From NCBI RefSeq assembly GCF_004770615.1, contig NZ_RQER01000007.1:1-64000 (forward strand): a stretch of DNA of 64,000 nt. The letters run 5' to 3'. The translations under genes and the position numbers were made by a program. Below, one piece after another: positions 34,514 through 43,161 of this stretch. The stretch's first letter is position 1. Every line of letters starts with the position of its first letter. The notes beneath the pieces are model-generated. The model was not told the origin of the DNA and searched no databases. It saw only the letters and a list, made by a program, of their open reading frames with translations. The stretch comes from Leptospira langatensis. GTDB taxonomy: Bacteria; Spirochaetota; Leptospiria; Leptospirales; Leptospiraceae.

Positions 34514-36777
34514 AGATCATTTTCCTCATTCGAAAGTTTCGGAAAGGCAAAACGAAATATAGTACGCCCAGGTTCGCTTTCCCAATCCCAACTTCCTCCG
34601 TATTTTTTCGAAATAGAAGCGGCCACCGCAAGACCAATGCCTGCTCCTTCTCCTTCCATCTTACCGGAAGAAAGAACCTCTCCTACTTTCTCTCTGATAT
34701 TCTTGGGAATTCCTGGACCGTCATCTTCCACTTCGCAGATAACTTCCGACTCTTCGTCATAGACGCGGATCTTGAGCTTTCCTTCGCCCATCATAGCTTG
34801 GTATGCATTGTCTACCACCTGAGTCCAGAGCCTGACCAGATCTTCCGGAACGCATTTCATCATTGCATCGGAAGTATAATTTCTCTCCACCACTACCCGA
34901 TTCCCTCCGGCTCCTTCATAAACTCCTAATACAGCCTCAATCGTATCGGAGATCTTAACGAGTCTAACGGCCCCCTCTCTTGCGATCCCCGAATATGTTT
35001 CGAGAGCGGAGACAATTTTGTACATTCTATCCGTGGATCTATGAATGACTTCCTCGGAAACGCAAAGCCCTCGGACCGCCATAAAGAATTCGGAGATCCT
35101 TTCCCATTCCGGAGAAGAGCATAAATGCAATACTAGTTTAGGGCAATCCAGGAAGCCAAGCTCCGCGATCACCGCCGCCTTATCCCCGGCCTCTTCCACT
35201 TCTTCTTCCCTTAGGAAGGCTTCGATGGCACGTCTGGTCTCCCTGAATTTCTTACCGATAGTTTCGTTAGAATTTTCTAATATGGCGTGAAAGGTATCCT
35301 CGAATGCGATCCTTTCCCCGGAATCCGCATTTGAAAGATATTCGACTAGGATCGGAAGAAGAGTGACAATCCTAAGAGTATAAAAGGAAATATTCTCTCT
35401 CGCCGCATTCATAGCACCCAGGGGATTATTGATCTGATGGCTGACCGCTCCGGAAATACGACCGATAGCAGCCAACCTCTCATTCCTGAGCAGACTTTCC
35501 TGAGTGGTTCTCAACTCTCCTAAAGTGGTCTCTAATTCCTCTTTTTGAAGCCGAATGATCTCGTTCCTTGCTACGATCTCCGCAGATTCTTGCATAATTT
35601 TTTCGGAGCGGATCTGTTGGTCGATAGCCCTCAGAAGCTTCTCCTTCATATTTTCCAAGGCGGTGAACAAATGAAAGATCTCATCCTTGAATTCCCGATC
35701 CGGGATCTGGACGGAATAATTCCCTCCCCCCAATGAATCCGCAAACCTGGAAGCAGAGGAAATCCCTTCCGACACATACTTGCAGAAAAAGCGATCTATA
35801 AAGAAAAGACAAATGGGCAAGAGAGTAAATGTGATCAGAAGAGATCTGAGAATGATCGGACCAAGATCATTCCAAAGCACAGAGTCAGGAACATAGACCT
35901 CTATCGCCCAGTTCTGACTGTAATTTCCGACCCGAAACGGGAATACATAGGATCTACCGTCCTCAGTCTCATGAAAGAATGGTTGGCCGGTAGATAAGGA
36001 TTTTAGAATGGACTCCCGTACGCTGATCGGACCGGCGCTTTTCCCTTGTAGTAATGCTTTCTTGCTATGAGCCGCATAGATCCCTCTAGGGGAAAGAAGA
36101 GCGATATATCCGCTTTCGAAGGGCCAATTCGAAAATAATTCATTTTCGATATCAGTGATCCTGAAGTCCAGACCGACCACTCCAACGAAATTCCCGCTTC
36201 TGATCACTGGACGAGAAAGAGTAATTAAGAATGTCTGCTCCCCTTCGATCGGATAGGCATAGGGCTCTCCTAAAAAATCCCTGCGCGTAAGTTTAGGGAT
36301 CTGATAGAAATCTCCGGCGCCGTCCGTATTATCATAAAACATACATTCCACAGTATTGATAATATCAGGATTCTTTAAACTACGATGAAAGTAAGGAATG
36401 AATCTTCCGTTTGGACGGGAGCCTTTGCGCGTCTTGTACAAAGCATCCTGTCCGTCGAACTGATTCGGCTCAAAGACGGCCCAGGCTCCTAAGAATCTCT
36501 TGTCTTGGATGAAGGAATCGACTAACTCTTGCTCTGCGAACATCCGGATGGGCTTGGTAAGCGCCCATCTCGTACGGATCTCCCCCAGCTTGAACATTCC
36601 GTCGGAGAAAAGTTTTCTGATCCCGAAGGAAGCAGTTTCCGCCTTAGCAAGTGCAGATTCCTGAGAAGATACCTTCGCGTCATAGTAGGCGAAACCCACA
36701 ACCAAGAGAGTTAGAATAACGGAGAATGTAACGAGAACCGCTGCGCAGTACAGGGAGAAGCGAGTCCGTAGGCTCAT
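34510..36777 (-). CDS. dCache sensor histidine kinase
   Basis: The 755-residue kinase has a membrane helix (residues 7-32), a dCache domain related to those of the two chemoreceptors ([20 protein letters not shown], then [20 protein letters not shown]), a second helix near residue 310-330, a HAMP-like linker, a coiled coil, then HisKA with [19 protein letters not shown] (His447) and HATPase ([31 protein letters not shown]). As in the kinase at 27480, the span between His and the N-box is about 200 residues. It is translated with the chemoreceptor at 32447 (4-bp overlap) and lies 15 bp after the CheY-like gene, forming a three-gene signalling operon. Confidence 0.9.
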   Translation of the reverse strand: MSLRTRFSLYCAAVLVTFSVILTLLVVGFAYYDAKVSSQESALAKAETASFGIRKLFSDGMFKLGEIRTRWALTKPIRMFAEQELVDSFIQDKRFLGAWAVFEPNQFDGQDALYKTRKGSRPNGRFIPYFHRSLKNPDIINTVECMFYDNTDGAGDFYQIPKLTRRDFLGEPYAYPIEGEQTFLITLSRPVIRSGNFVGVVGLDFRITDIENELFSNWPFESGYIALLSPRGIYAAHSKKALLQGKSAGPISVRESILKSLSTGQPFFHETEDGRSYVFPFRVGNYSQNWAIEVYVPDSVLWNDLGPIILRSLLITFTLLPICLFFIDRFFCKYVSEGISSASRFADSLGGGNYSVQIPDREFKDEIFHLFTALENMKEKLLRAIDQQIRSEKIMQESAEIVARNEIIRLQKEELETTLGELRTTQESLLRNERLAAIGRISGAVSHQINNPLGAMNAARENISFYTLRIVTLLPILVEYLSNADSGERIAFEDTFHAILENSNETIGKKFRETRRAIEAFLREEEVEEAGDKAAVIAELGFLDCPKLVLHLCSSPEWERISEFFMAVRGLCVSEEVIHRSTDRMYKIVSALETYSGIAREGAVRLVKISDTIEAVLGVYEGAGGNRVVVERNYTSDAMMKCVPEDLVRLWTQVVDNAYQAMMGEGKLKIRVYDEESEVICEVEDDGPGIPKNIREKVGEVLSSGKMEGEGAGIGLAVAASISKKYGGSWDWESEPGRTIFRFAFPKLSNEENDL

Positions 36778-36792
36778 GCAAAGCCGACCTTT

Positions 36793-37179
36793 TTATTTCA
36801 AAGCGGAAGTGATAGTGGTTACGAGTTCTTTTTCGTCCCAGGGTTTCTTCAAGTAGCTATAAAGATTGATCTCTTTTTTCAGAGCTTCTACCGAAGCGAT
36901 ATCTGCATGACCAGTGATGATTATTTTTTGGATTTCAGGATATCTTTGGTGAACGATCCGCAAGAACTCGTCTCCTTTGATATTTGGCATCAACCAGTCA
37001 GAGATGACGATCAGGATCTTTACTCCTTCGGTAACGAGCTCCTCAATGATTTGCATCGCTTCGGAAGCATCAAGCGCGGTTTCATAGCGGTATGTATCTC
37101 CCAAATGACGTTTCACCTGGGATTTCATACTCATTAAAATGAGCGCCTCATCATCGACAAAAAGAATCGCTTTTTCCAC
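36793..37179 (-). CDS. Single-domain CheY-like response regulator
   Basis: The 128-residue product is one receiver domain. The acidic pair is in AILFVDDEALIL, the phospho-acceptor Asp in VISDWLMPNIKGDEF, the conserved Thr in IIITGHADIAS and the Lys in SYLKKPWDEKEL. It has no output domain, so it acts by protein contact or as a phosphate relay. It stands 15 bp before the dCache kinase, its likely phosphodonor. Translation starts at GTG 37179 with GGGGGAGC just upstream. The KPW motif also occurs in the receiver of the EAL protein at 37440, so the two receivers belong to one subgroup. Confidence 0.92.
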   Translation of the reverse strand: MEKAILFVDDEALILMSMKSQVKRHLGDTYRYETALDASEAMQIIEELVTEGVKILIVISDWLMPNIKGDEFLRIVHQRYPEIQKIIITGHADIASVEALKKEINLYSYLKKPWDEKELVTTITSALK

Positions 37180-37439
37180 CGCTCCCCCGGTTCCTTACTC
37201 ACAATTTAGACGAACAAAATAAACGAAATGCCCCGACGAAAATTCGAAGCAAAAGAAGGATAGTTACTCGATAAATCAAGTTTGCAACTCATTTTCGGAT
37301 CTCTCTTTAGAAAGGTTTCAAATCCCAACGATCATGCGAGAAATAGACCGAAGTATCTATTCCCCCGCATATTAGAGGATCCGAAGGAATGATTTCGCAG
37401 TGCAATAAAGCTCCAGATCCGAGGCAAATAGGCTAGATT

Positions 37440-39164
37440 TTACTCAATAATTTTTATCGAAGTAGGAACGATGTCCGGAGAAGGCTGCATGATCAAATAC
37501 CCCTGAGAATATTCTATCCCGAGAGAACGGACAACCTCCAATTCTTCCGGTGTAGACACAAATTCCGCCACCACCTTTGCCCCTATTCTATGCGCGAGTT
37601 CCGTAATTGCGGATGTAAGTATGAATGCAGTCCGATTTCTCTCCAAAGACTGGATGAATTTACCGTCTATCTTAATGAAGTCGGGCTGTATCTCCAGCAA
37701 ACGGGAGAAATTCGAATGCTCCACTCCAAAATCGTCGATAGCGATCTGAGATCCAAGTTCCTTCAGACCGCCAATGACTTTGAGCCTCTCCGGATTTCCA
37801 TGAAAGCTCGCAGTCTCTAAGATCTCGAATGTAATACGAGCTGGATCGATCCCATAATGCTCCATTCTGGAGGCGGCCCATTTTGGAAAACTAGGACTCT
37901 CTAATTCCGTTTCCGAAAGATTGATGGAGAAGGAATACGGAGAGTCCGCAAATTTGCGCAAAGCCTTTTCCAATAAAATAGGACTGATCCTTCGTAGCAA
38001 ACCGGTGGATTTTGCAAGATATAGAAAGCTTGCAGGAGCGTAGACTTTACCGTCCTCTACGATACGTGCCAGGCATTCGAATTTCTCCACCTTGCCTGTC
38101 TTATTATCCATGATCCCTTGGAAATAAGGGACAACATTCCCAGAGTGAATAGCTTGGTTCAGACGTTTTCCCAGATCCATATTGATCTTGTAGAGATCTT
38201 GGTCGTCCATCTTCTCCGTATAAGAATAAATGCCGGACTCTGAATCGAACTCAGGTTCTTGGCTGGCCTTTACGAGTGCAAGCCTCGCCTTATAATATAG
38301 ATCCTTCTTTCCGCTAGCAGTTGCGATAGTCGCGTTGATCCGAAACGAGATCCCTGCCGCAGTGAAATAATCGGAGCGTAATAAGATCCTAAATGCGATG
38401 AGATGAGGAAGGAACTCCTCCTCCGGAACCTTCGCGAGAATGGCGACCTCGTCCTCGTATACATGAAAGACCTCGCCGTAATTTCCCAGGATGGATTTCA
38501 GGGAATCCAGGAACTTCTTCATTAAATCCTTATATAGCCCCACTCCAAAATCCCTGGTAGTAAGAGAAGTAGATTCGATCCGAATGAGTGCGAGAAGAGA
38601 GTCCTCTTTTTTCTCCTGACCTTGGTCCAATTTTCTCCGTAAGGATTCTAAATTGGGAAGTCCCGAGTCCCGATTGAAAAGAAGTGCCTCTTCTAATTTC
38701 TGGTTCAATGCAAGAAGGGAAAGATCGGACTCGTAAGAACGGACCGCCTCCTTGACTGTCATGAGAAGATCGTTGGAATCCCAGGGCTTAGAAAGATAGC
38801 GATACAGATTCGCGCGATTTAATGCGTTTCCAACAGACTCAGCCGTGGCCTGTCCTGTGAGCATGATCTTACGAGTGTTCGGATTTGTCTCTTGGACCTT
38901 GATCAAAAATTCGTCTCCACGAATTCCTGGCATGACTTGGTCGCTCAATATTGCGGGAATATGAATGCCTGCTTGGTTGCATTCTTCGACGATCTGCAAG
39001 GCAAGCTCGGCACTGTCCGCTGCTTCGATCTGATAGTTCTTTCCAAACGCTGTTTTTAATTGTTCTTTCAATCCGCGAAGAATGATAAGCTCATCGTCTA
39101 CGCATAATATTACGGAGCGCTGGGGGGATTCCAAATCTGATGATCCATTCTCGGTGGTTTTCAC
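37440..39164 (-). CDS. Receiver-degenerate GGDEF-EAL phosphodiesterase
   Basis: The 574-residue protein begins with a receiver (VILCVDDELIILRGL, LSDQVMPGIRGDEF, MLTGQATAES, YLSKPWDSN; residues 14-140). The middle (about 165-320) is a GGDEF-like fold in which the signature is VYEDEVAIL, so it is catalytically dead. The EAL domain (about 330-570) has ECLAR in place of EALxR, INLSE, FEILETA, IDDFGVEHSN, IKIDGKFIQ and AEFVST, which keep the metal-binding Glu, Asn, Asp pair and Lys. It is probably an active c-di-GMP phosphodiesterase controlled by phosphorylation. The start is GTG at 39164. A 260-bp gap separates it from the CheY-like gene, so it may be transcribed separately. Confidence 0.9.
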   Translation of the reverse strand: MKTTENGSSDLESPQRSVILCVDDELIILRGLKEQLKTAFGKNYQIEAADSAELALQIVEECNQAGIHIPAILSDQVMPGIRGDEFLIKVQETNPNTRKIMLTGQATAESVGNALNRANLYRYLSKPWDSNDLLMTVKEAVRSYESDLSLLALNQKLEEALLFNRDSGLPNLESLRRKLDQGQEKKEDSLLALIRIESTSLTTRDFGVGLYKDLMKKFLDSLKSILGNYGEVFHVYEDEVAILAKVPEEEFLPHLIAFRILLRSDYFTAAGISFRINATIATASGKKDLYYKARLALVKASQEPEFDSESGIYSYTEKMDDQDLYKINMDLGKRLNQAIHSGNVVPYFQGIMDNKTGKVEKFECLARIVEDGKVYAPASFLYLAKSTGLLRRISPILLEKALRKFADSPYSFSINLSETELESPSFPKWAASRMEHYGIDPARITFEILETASFHGNPERLKVIGGLKELGSQIAIDDFGVEHSNFSRLLEIQPDFIKIDGKFIQSLERNRTAFILTSAITELAHRIGAKVVAEFVSTPEELEVVRSLGIEYSQGYLIMQPSPDIVPTSIKIIE

Positions 39165-39274
39165 AGGGTTCTCTAACAGACTCCGGTATTAGACGCAAAA
39201 AAGAATGGCCCAACCCTCGGACAAAATAATTTTATTCTTATTCCGATGGATAGTATGAGATAGTCCAAACAACG

Positions 39275-39291
39275 TTCAATGATAAATTGAA
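39275..39291. promoter_or_regulatory. Inverted repeat before the ferredoxin-cyclase-peroxidase gene
   Basis: TTCAAT (39275-39280) and ATTGAA (39286-39291) are a perfect inverted pair around GATAA, 57 bases before the ATG. It has the spacing of a LysR-type or small-dimer operator. No firm -35/-10 pair was identified in the 184-bp region between the divergent genes. Confidence 0.35.
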
Positions 39292-39347
39292 AACGATCTT
39301 CCCCATTCCCAGAGACCCTAAAGACTAGACCGATCACAGTATTTCGC

Positions 39348-40955
39348 ATGATAAGAATTATTTTCGAGAACGACAAAGAAATAGAGATAGAAGGAAGTGA
39401 GACCTCCAAATCCCTGCTGCAAATTTCCTTAGATGCCGGTATTCCCCATACCCACGCCTGCGGAGGAAATGCACGTTGTTCTACTTGTAGGGTCTTAGTG
39501 CAAGAAGGACAGGAGCATCTTCTCCCCAGGAACGAAAAGGAGATCGCTCTTTCTCATAGAAAAGGATTTCCGGAAAACGTCAGACTCGCCTGCCAAACCA
39601 AACTGAACGGAGATATAACCGTACGCAGATTGGTCATAGACGAAGAGGACCAAACTCTCGCCGCCACTTTTTCGGACGAGGTCTCCGGAACGGAAAAGCC
39701 CGTTGCCATTCTTTTCAGCGATATCAGGAATTTTACCGGATTCTCCGAGAGTCATTTGCCTTACGACGTGATCCACATTCTAAACCGTTACTTCTATAGA
39801 ATGGGAGAGAAGGTGCTGAAATTCGGAGGCTCTATCGACAAGTACATAGGAGACGGACTCATGGCCATCTTCGGTCTGGAAGAATCGGATCCACTTCGTA
39901 TAAACCTGGCCGCGATCCGTGCCGCCTTGGAGATGAACAAGGAATTGGAATCCTTGAACGCCTATTTAAAGAACCACTTGGGCGCCCAATTCGAGATCGG
40001 AATAGGGATCAATTACGGCACAGTCATTTTAGGAAAGTTAGGACATCCTTTGAGCATGTCCTTTACAGCGATCGGAGACTCGGTCAACTCCGCGAGTCGG
40101 ATAGAGTCCACAACCAAGAAGGCAAAGGCGAGATTGCTCATCTCACAGTCGGTCTATGAAACGGTACAAGACCGAGTGATCAAAGGAAGAAGTTTCCAGA
40201 CCAAGTTAAAAGGAAAAATGGGAGACCATAGGCTTCATGAGATCCTGGACACAAAGAATAACTGCGAAGGAAGTTCCTGGGAAGAGATCCGATACAGACT
40301 CTGGGACAAGATCGACGTAAAGGATGCAGGCTCCTGGATCCGACTCGTATTTCACGCGGCGGCTATCTTTTCTTCGGATGGGAGCTGGCTTGGGTTAGAA
40401 GGTTCTTTCCGATTCCCATCCATTTTGGGCGAGGACGATAACAGAGGAGTCCGCAAACATGCAGAAACCTTAATGTCCCTTCTGCAAAAAGCAAAAGAAG
40501 AAGGAAGGGAAAATCTTCCTTCCTTCTCGGATCTGATCGCCCTAAGCGGTGCGATCGCAGTAGAAAAAGCGGGAGGCCCCAGAATTCGTATCCAACCGGG
40601 AAGAGAAGATGCTCCCTATCCACAAGGAAGGATGGAAATGCCTGTGGATTCTCCGGACGTAACTCTTGCGGAGGAATATTTCGGAAGAATGGGATTCTCC
40701 ACTCAGGAAATGGTAGTCTTACTTGGGACCCATACCCTGGGCTGGCACCAACACGGATCCTTTACGGACACTCCGAACGTATTCAATAACGATTATTTCA
40801 AGGACCTTCTCATAGACGGAGGGAATAAGATGCTCGCTTGCGACCGTTCTCTTTTAGGCTCCGAAGAGACCAAACGATTCGTGCTCCAATACGCTCTGGA
40901 CGAGAAATTATTCTTCAAGGATTACTCCGCCGCTTACTGCAAAGTAGTCGGTTAA
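39348..40955 (+). CDS. [2Fe-2S] ferredoxin-class III cyclase-haem peroxidase fusion
   Basis: This 535-residue soluble protein joins three domains. Residues 1-95 form an adrenodoxin-type ferredoxin with ligands Cys38, Cys44, Cys47 and Cys82. Residues 115-300 form a class III nucleotide cyclase with metal Asp125 and Asp169, base-recognition Lys165 and Thr240 (an adenylate-cyclase-like pair), and transition-state Asn247 and Arg251. Residues about 313-535 match plant-type haem peroxidases: distal Arg332, Phe335 and His336 in RLVFHAAAIF, proximal His462 in VVLLGTHTLGWH, and Asp499 in ACDRSLLG, with YFKDLL and LFFKDYSAAY as in cytochrome c peroxidase. It probably makes cAMP under redox or peroxide control, which is inference. 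No signal peptide is present, and the start ATG at 39348 is unambiguous. Confidence 0.9.
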   Translation: MIRIIFENDKEIEIEGSETSKSLLQISLDAGIPHTHACGGNARCSTCRVLVQEGQEHLLPRNEKEIALSHRKGFPENVRLACQTKLNGDITVRRLVIDEEDQTLAATFSDEVSGTEKPVAILFSDIRNFTGFSESHLPYDVIHILNRYFYRMGEKVLKFGGSIDKYIGDGLMAIFGLEESDPLRINLAAIRAALEMNKELESLNAYLKNHLGAQFEIGIGINYGTVILGKLGHPLSMSFTAIGDSVNSASRIESTTKKAKARLLISQSVYETVQDRVIKGRSFQTKLKGKMGDHRLHEILDTKNNCEGSSWEEIRYRLWDKIDVKDAGSWIRLVFHAAAIFSSDGSWLGLEGSFRFPSILGEDDNRGVRKHAETLMSLLQKAKEEGRENLPSFSDLIALSGAIAVEKAGGPRIRIQPGREDAPYPQGRMEMPVDSPDVTLAEEYFGRMGFSTQEMVVLLGTHTLGWHQHGSFTDTPNVFNNDYFKDLLIDGGNKMLACDRSLLGSEETKRFVLQYALDEKLFFKDYSAAYCKVVG

Positions 40956-40999
40956 AAACGACTGGAAGAATCCCCGCCAGGATTTTTTCTGGAAGTCGG

Positions 41000-42097
41000 A
41001 TGCGCTTTCAACCTGCATTAGACAAGATCCCGGTATATGAGGCCGGAAAACCGATTGAACTCGTAGTTCGGGAATATGGGATTTCTCCGGACAAGGTCAT
41101 TAAATTGGCTTCCAACGAAAATCCCTACGGAGTTTCTCCGAAAGTGGAGAATGCCATCCGAGAGGCCGTATACAAGATGCCTCTCTATCCGGATGATTCG
41201 TACCGGAATCTGAAGGATGCCTTGGCTTCTGCCCATAAGGTAGATGCAAAAAACGTAATACAAGGTAACGGAAGCGATCAGATCTTCGATTTTGCGACCC
41301 GCTCCGTTTTGGATCCTGGAGACAAAATCCTACAGAATGGCAAGACCTTCTCTATGTATTCCATCTATGCCGGACAATGTGGTGCAGAAACGATCTCTGT
41401 CGATTCGGTAATACACGATCTGGACCTGTTTTTGGATTCCTATAAAAAGAATTCTCCTAAGATCATATTCATCTGCACTCCTTGTAATCCGATCGGAGAC
41501 GCTCTCAATAAAGACGATCTATTCTCCTTTTTAGAGAAAATCTCTCCGGAGACAATGGTCGTCGTGGATGCCGCCTATATGGAATTCGGAAAGACTAGGG
41601 ATCCGAGAAAAGAGGTGCAGGCCTCGGAACTCATCTCAAAATTCCCAAACGCCTTGTATACGAATACGTTCTCTAAGATCTACGGTCTCGGAGGAATGAG
41701 GATCGGCTATGGGATCGGCAATGAAGAACTGATCCAAGCCTTCTACAAACTCAGACCTCCTTTCAATGTGTCGCAACTGTCTCAACTTGCTGCAACTATC
41801 GCCTTAGAGGATAGAGCCTTCGTAGAAGAATATCTAAAAGCGAACCTGAAAGAACTATTGAGATACGAGGCCTTTGCAAAAACAAAAGGGCTCCCCTACT
41901 TCGAATCTTATACCAATTTTATCACCATAGAATTAGACAAGGCTCGCCTAACGTCTACCTCCCTATTCGAGACTCTCTTGAAAGAAGGGATTATCCTTAG
42001 GAATTTGAAAAGCTATGGACTGAATGCGATCCGTATCACGATCGGTAGGCCGGAACAGAACGATATCGTTTTGGATAGATTAGAAAAACTTTTATAA
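41000..42097 (+). CDS. hisC: Histidinol-phosphate aminotransferase
   Basis: The 365-residue product is a class I/II PLP aminotransferase of the HisC type: IKLASNENPYGVSPKV at the N-terminus, NVIQGNGSDQIFDF, FICTPCNPIGDALNKDD, VVDAAYMEF, and the PLP lysine in TNTFSKIYGLGGMRIGYG. It converts imidazole-acetol phosphate and glutamate to histidinol phosphate and 2-oxoglutarate in histidine synthesis. A longer frame from 40838 overlaps the fusion gene and lacks conservation; the ATG at 41000 has GGAAG five bases before it. It follows the fusion gene by 44 bp, perhaps in one transcript. No other his gene is in the window. Confidence 0.9.
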   Translation: MRFQPALDKIPVYEAGKPIELVVREYGISPDKVIKLASNENPYGVSPKVENAIREAVYKMPLYPDDSYRNLKDALASAHKVDAKNVIQGNGSDQIFDFATRSVLDPGDKILQNGKTFSMYSIYAGQCGAETISVDSVIHDLDLFLDSYKKNSPKIIFICTPCNPIGDALNKDDLFSFLEKISPETMVVVDAAYMEFGKTRDPRKEVQASELISKFPNALYTNTFSKIYGLGGMRIGYGIGNEELIQAFYKLRPPFNVSQLSQLAATIALEDRAFVEEYLKANLKELLRYEAFAKTKGLPYFESYTNFITIELDKARLTSTSLFETLLKEGIILRNLKSYGLNAIRITIGRPEQNDIVLDRLEKLL

Positions 42098-42156
42098 TTA
42101 GAACAGTAAGAGCTGCCAAAAATCCCTAAGTCACTCGAACCTAGGCAGCCCTATTC

Positions 42157-42336
42157 TCATTTCTCGTAAAGATCCGGTCTAAGGCGAACGACCTTCTCGT
42201 CTCTTTTGGACTCCGCTTTTTTGCTCTTTGCGGAATTGCTCCCTAGTTCGGAACGAAAGAACTCTCTTCGAACTGGGATCGTAGAGGAAGAAAGATGAGC
42301 TCCTTTTTCCTGCTTCTCACGCTCGGATTGAAACAT
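42157..42336 (-). CDS. Small basic protein of unknown function (59 aa)
   Basis: The 60-codon frame begins at ATG 42336 with a strong GGAGG six bases upstream and ends at TGA 42157. The product starts MFQSEREKQEKGAHLSSS and ends RDEKVVRLRPDLYEK. It is hydrophilic, very rich in Lys, Arg, Glu and Ser, and without Cys or hydrophobic segments, so it is probably cytoplasmic and partly disordered. The strong ribosome-binding site and the absence of any other gene in the gap support a real gene. I do not recognise a family. It converges with hisC (60 bp) and lies downstream of the OsmC-type gene. Confidence 0.6.
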   Translation of the reverse strand: MFQSEREKQEKGAHLSSSTIPVRREFFRSELGSNSAKSKKAESKRDEKVVRLRPDLYEK

Positions 42337-42527
42337 TCGAAACCTCCATTTTTCGTCTTGGACGGTAAGACCTCTAAGCTTCCTTATTAGTTTCGTCGGA
42401 AAACCCGGTTTTCATTACCGCATTATGTCAAAAAATTTTCGCTGTATATTATCTTAGTCTCTATCTACAACAAGTGGATGACTGAAATATTACAAGTGAG
42501 TGTTTCTTAAGGAATGCTTGAGACCTG

Positions 42528-42571
42528 AGTTTTTCGAAGATTTTTGCAGGTACAAGACTCTTCGAAAAACT
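42528..42571. repeat. Perfect 13-bp inverted repeat
   Basis: AGTTTTTCGAAGA (42528-42540) and TCTTCGAAAAACT (42559-42571) are exact complements around an 18-base loop. The repeat lies 16 bases beyond the stop of the OsmC-type gene and 190 bp before the 59-aa gene, both on the minus strand. Either a terminator lacking a T-run or a small mobile-element-like relic is possible. Confidence 0.55.
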
Positions 42572-42586
42572 TGTATAGATCTCGGA

Positions 42587-43027
42587 TTATTTTGCCACAA
42601 GAGAATTCTGAGAGAGAACTGGAACCCCGCTCAGAGTATCTTTCACAGGACAGATCCGATTGATATGCCTGAGAAGAGAGTCAATATTCTCACGAGAAGA
42701 ATCGGACTGGATCTCCACTCTATATCGGATCTCCGAAAATCCGGGACGCACTGCCGCAAGTTCCTGGAATCCGTCCAGATCTAGATCCCCTTCTACAAAT
42801 ACCTGGAAATCCTTTAATTCCACCTTATGAGCAGGCGCGTAAAGAGAAACAAGAACACCCACACAGCTCGCCAGTCCACCTAACACAAGTTCAACGGGAT
42901 TCGGTCCCTGATCCGTCCCGCCTAAGAACTCAGGCTCGTCCACCACCCATGTATGATTTCTGGATTGCAGGTTTAACTTCAACCCACCTGCCCAAGATGC
43001 CTTGCTTTCAAATACCGTATTTGCCAT
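42587..43027 (-). CDS. OsmC/Ohr-family peroxidase
   Basis: The 146-residue protein has the OsmC fold with both redox cysteines: NPVELVLGGLASCVGVLVSL (first Cys, near residue 55) and HINRICPVKDTLSG (second Cys, near residue 126). Such enzymes reduce organic hydroperoxides using dithiols, in the cytoplasm. The length and the spacing of the Cys pair (about 70 residues) fit the YhfA-like OsmC subgroup rather than Ohr. The ATG at 43027 is followed by the first strand. It has its own promoter region with two direct repeats, implying a dedicated regulator not found nearby. Confidence 0.9.
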   Translation of the reverse strand: MANTVFESKASWAGGLKLNLQSRNHTWVVDEPEFLGGTDQGPNPVELVLGGLASCVGVLVSLYAPAHKVELKDFQVFVEGDLDLDGFQELAAVRPGFSEIRYRVEIQSDSSRENIDSLLRHINRICPVKDTLSGVPVLSQNSLVAK

Positions 43028-43083
43028 ATCGGTCCTCCCAAAATATGCAAGGAGCCTGGTTCAATGGTTTTGAAAGAAAAGGA

Positions 43084-43126
43084 ATTATATGTTATTACGA
43101 ACAATTTATCCGCTTTATCGAACAAT
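43084..43126 (-). promoter_or_regulatory. Promoter with two direct repeats before the OsmC-type gene
   Basis: A perfect -10 (TATAAT on minus, 43084-43089) lies 56 bases before the ATG. Upstream, CGAACAAT occurs at 43098-43105 and again at 43119-43126, exactly 21 bp apart, two helical turns. The nearer repeat overlaps the -35 region. A regulator binding on one DNA face is likely. No -35 match is evident, which suits activation. Confidence 0.5.
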
Positions 43127-43161
43127 CTATTAGTCGGGTGCCCAAACATTTAACGGAAGGA

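Noticed and set aside
40838..41000. Longer N-terminus for HisC
   Set aside because: It overlaps the peroxidase domain in another frame; HisC begins at the ATG at 41000 with a ribosome-binding site.
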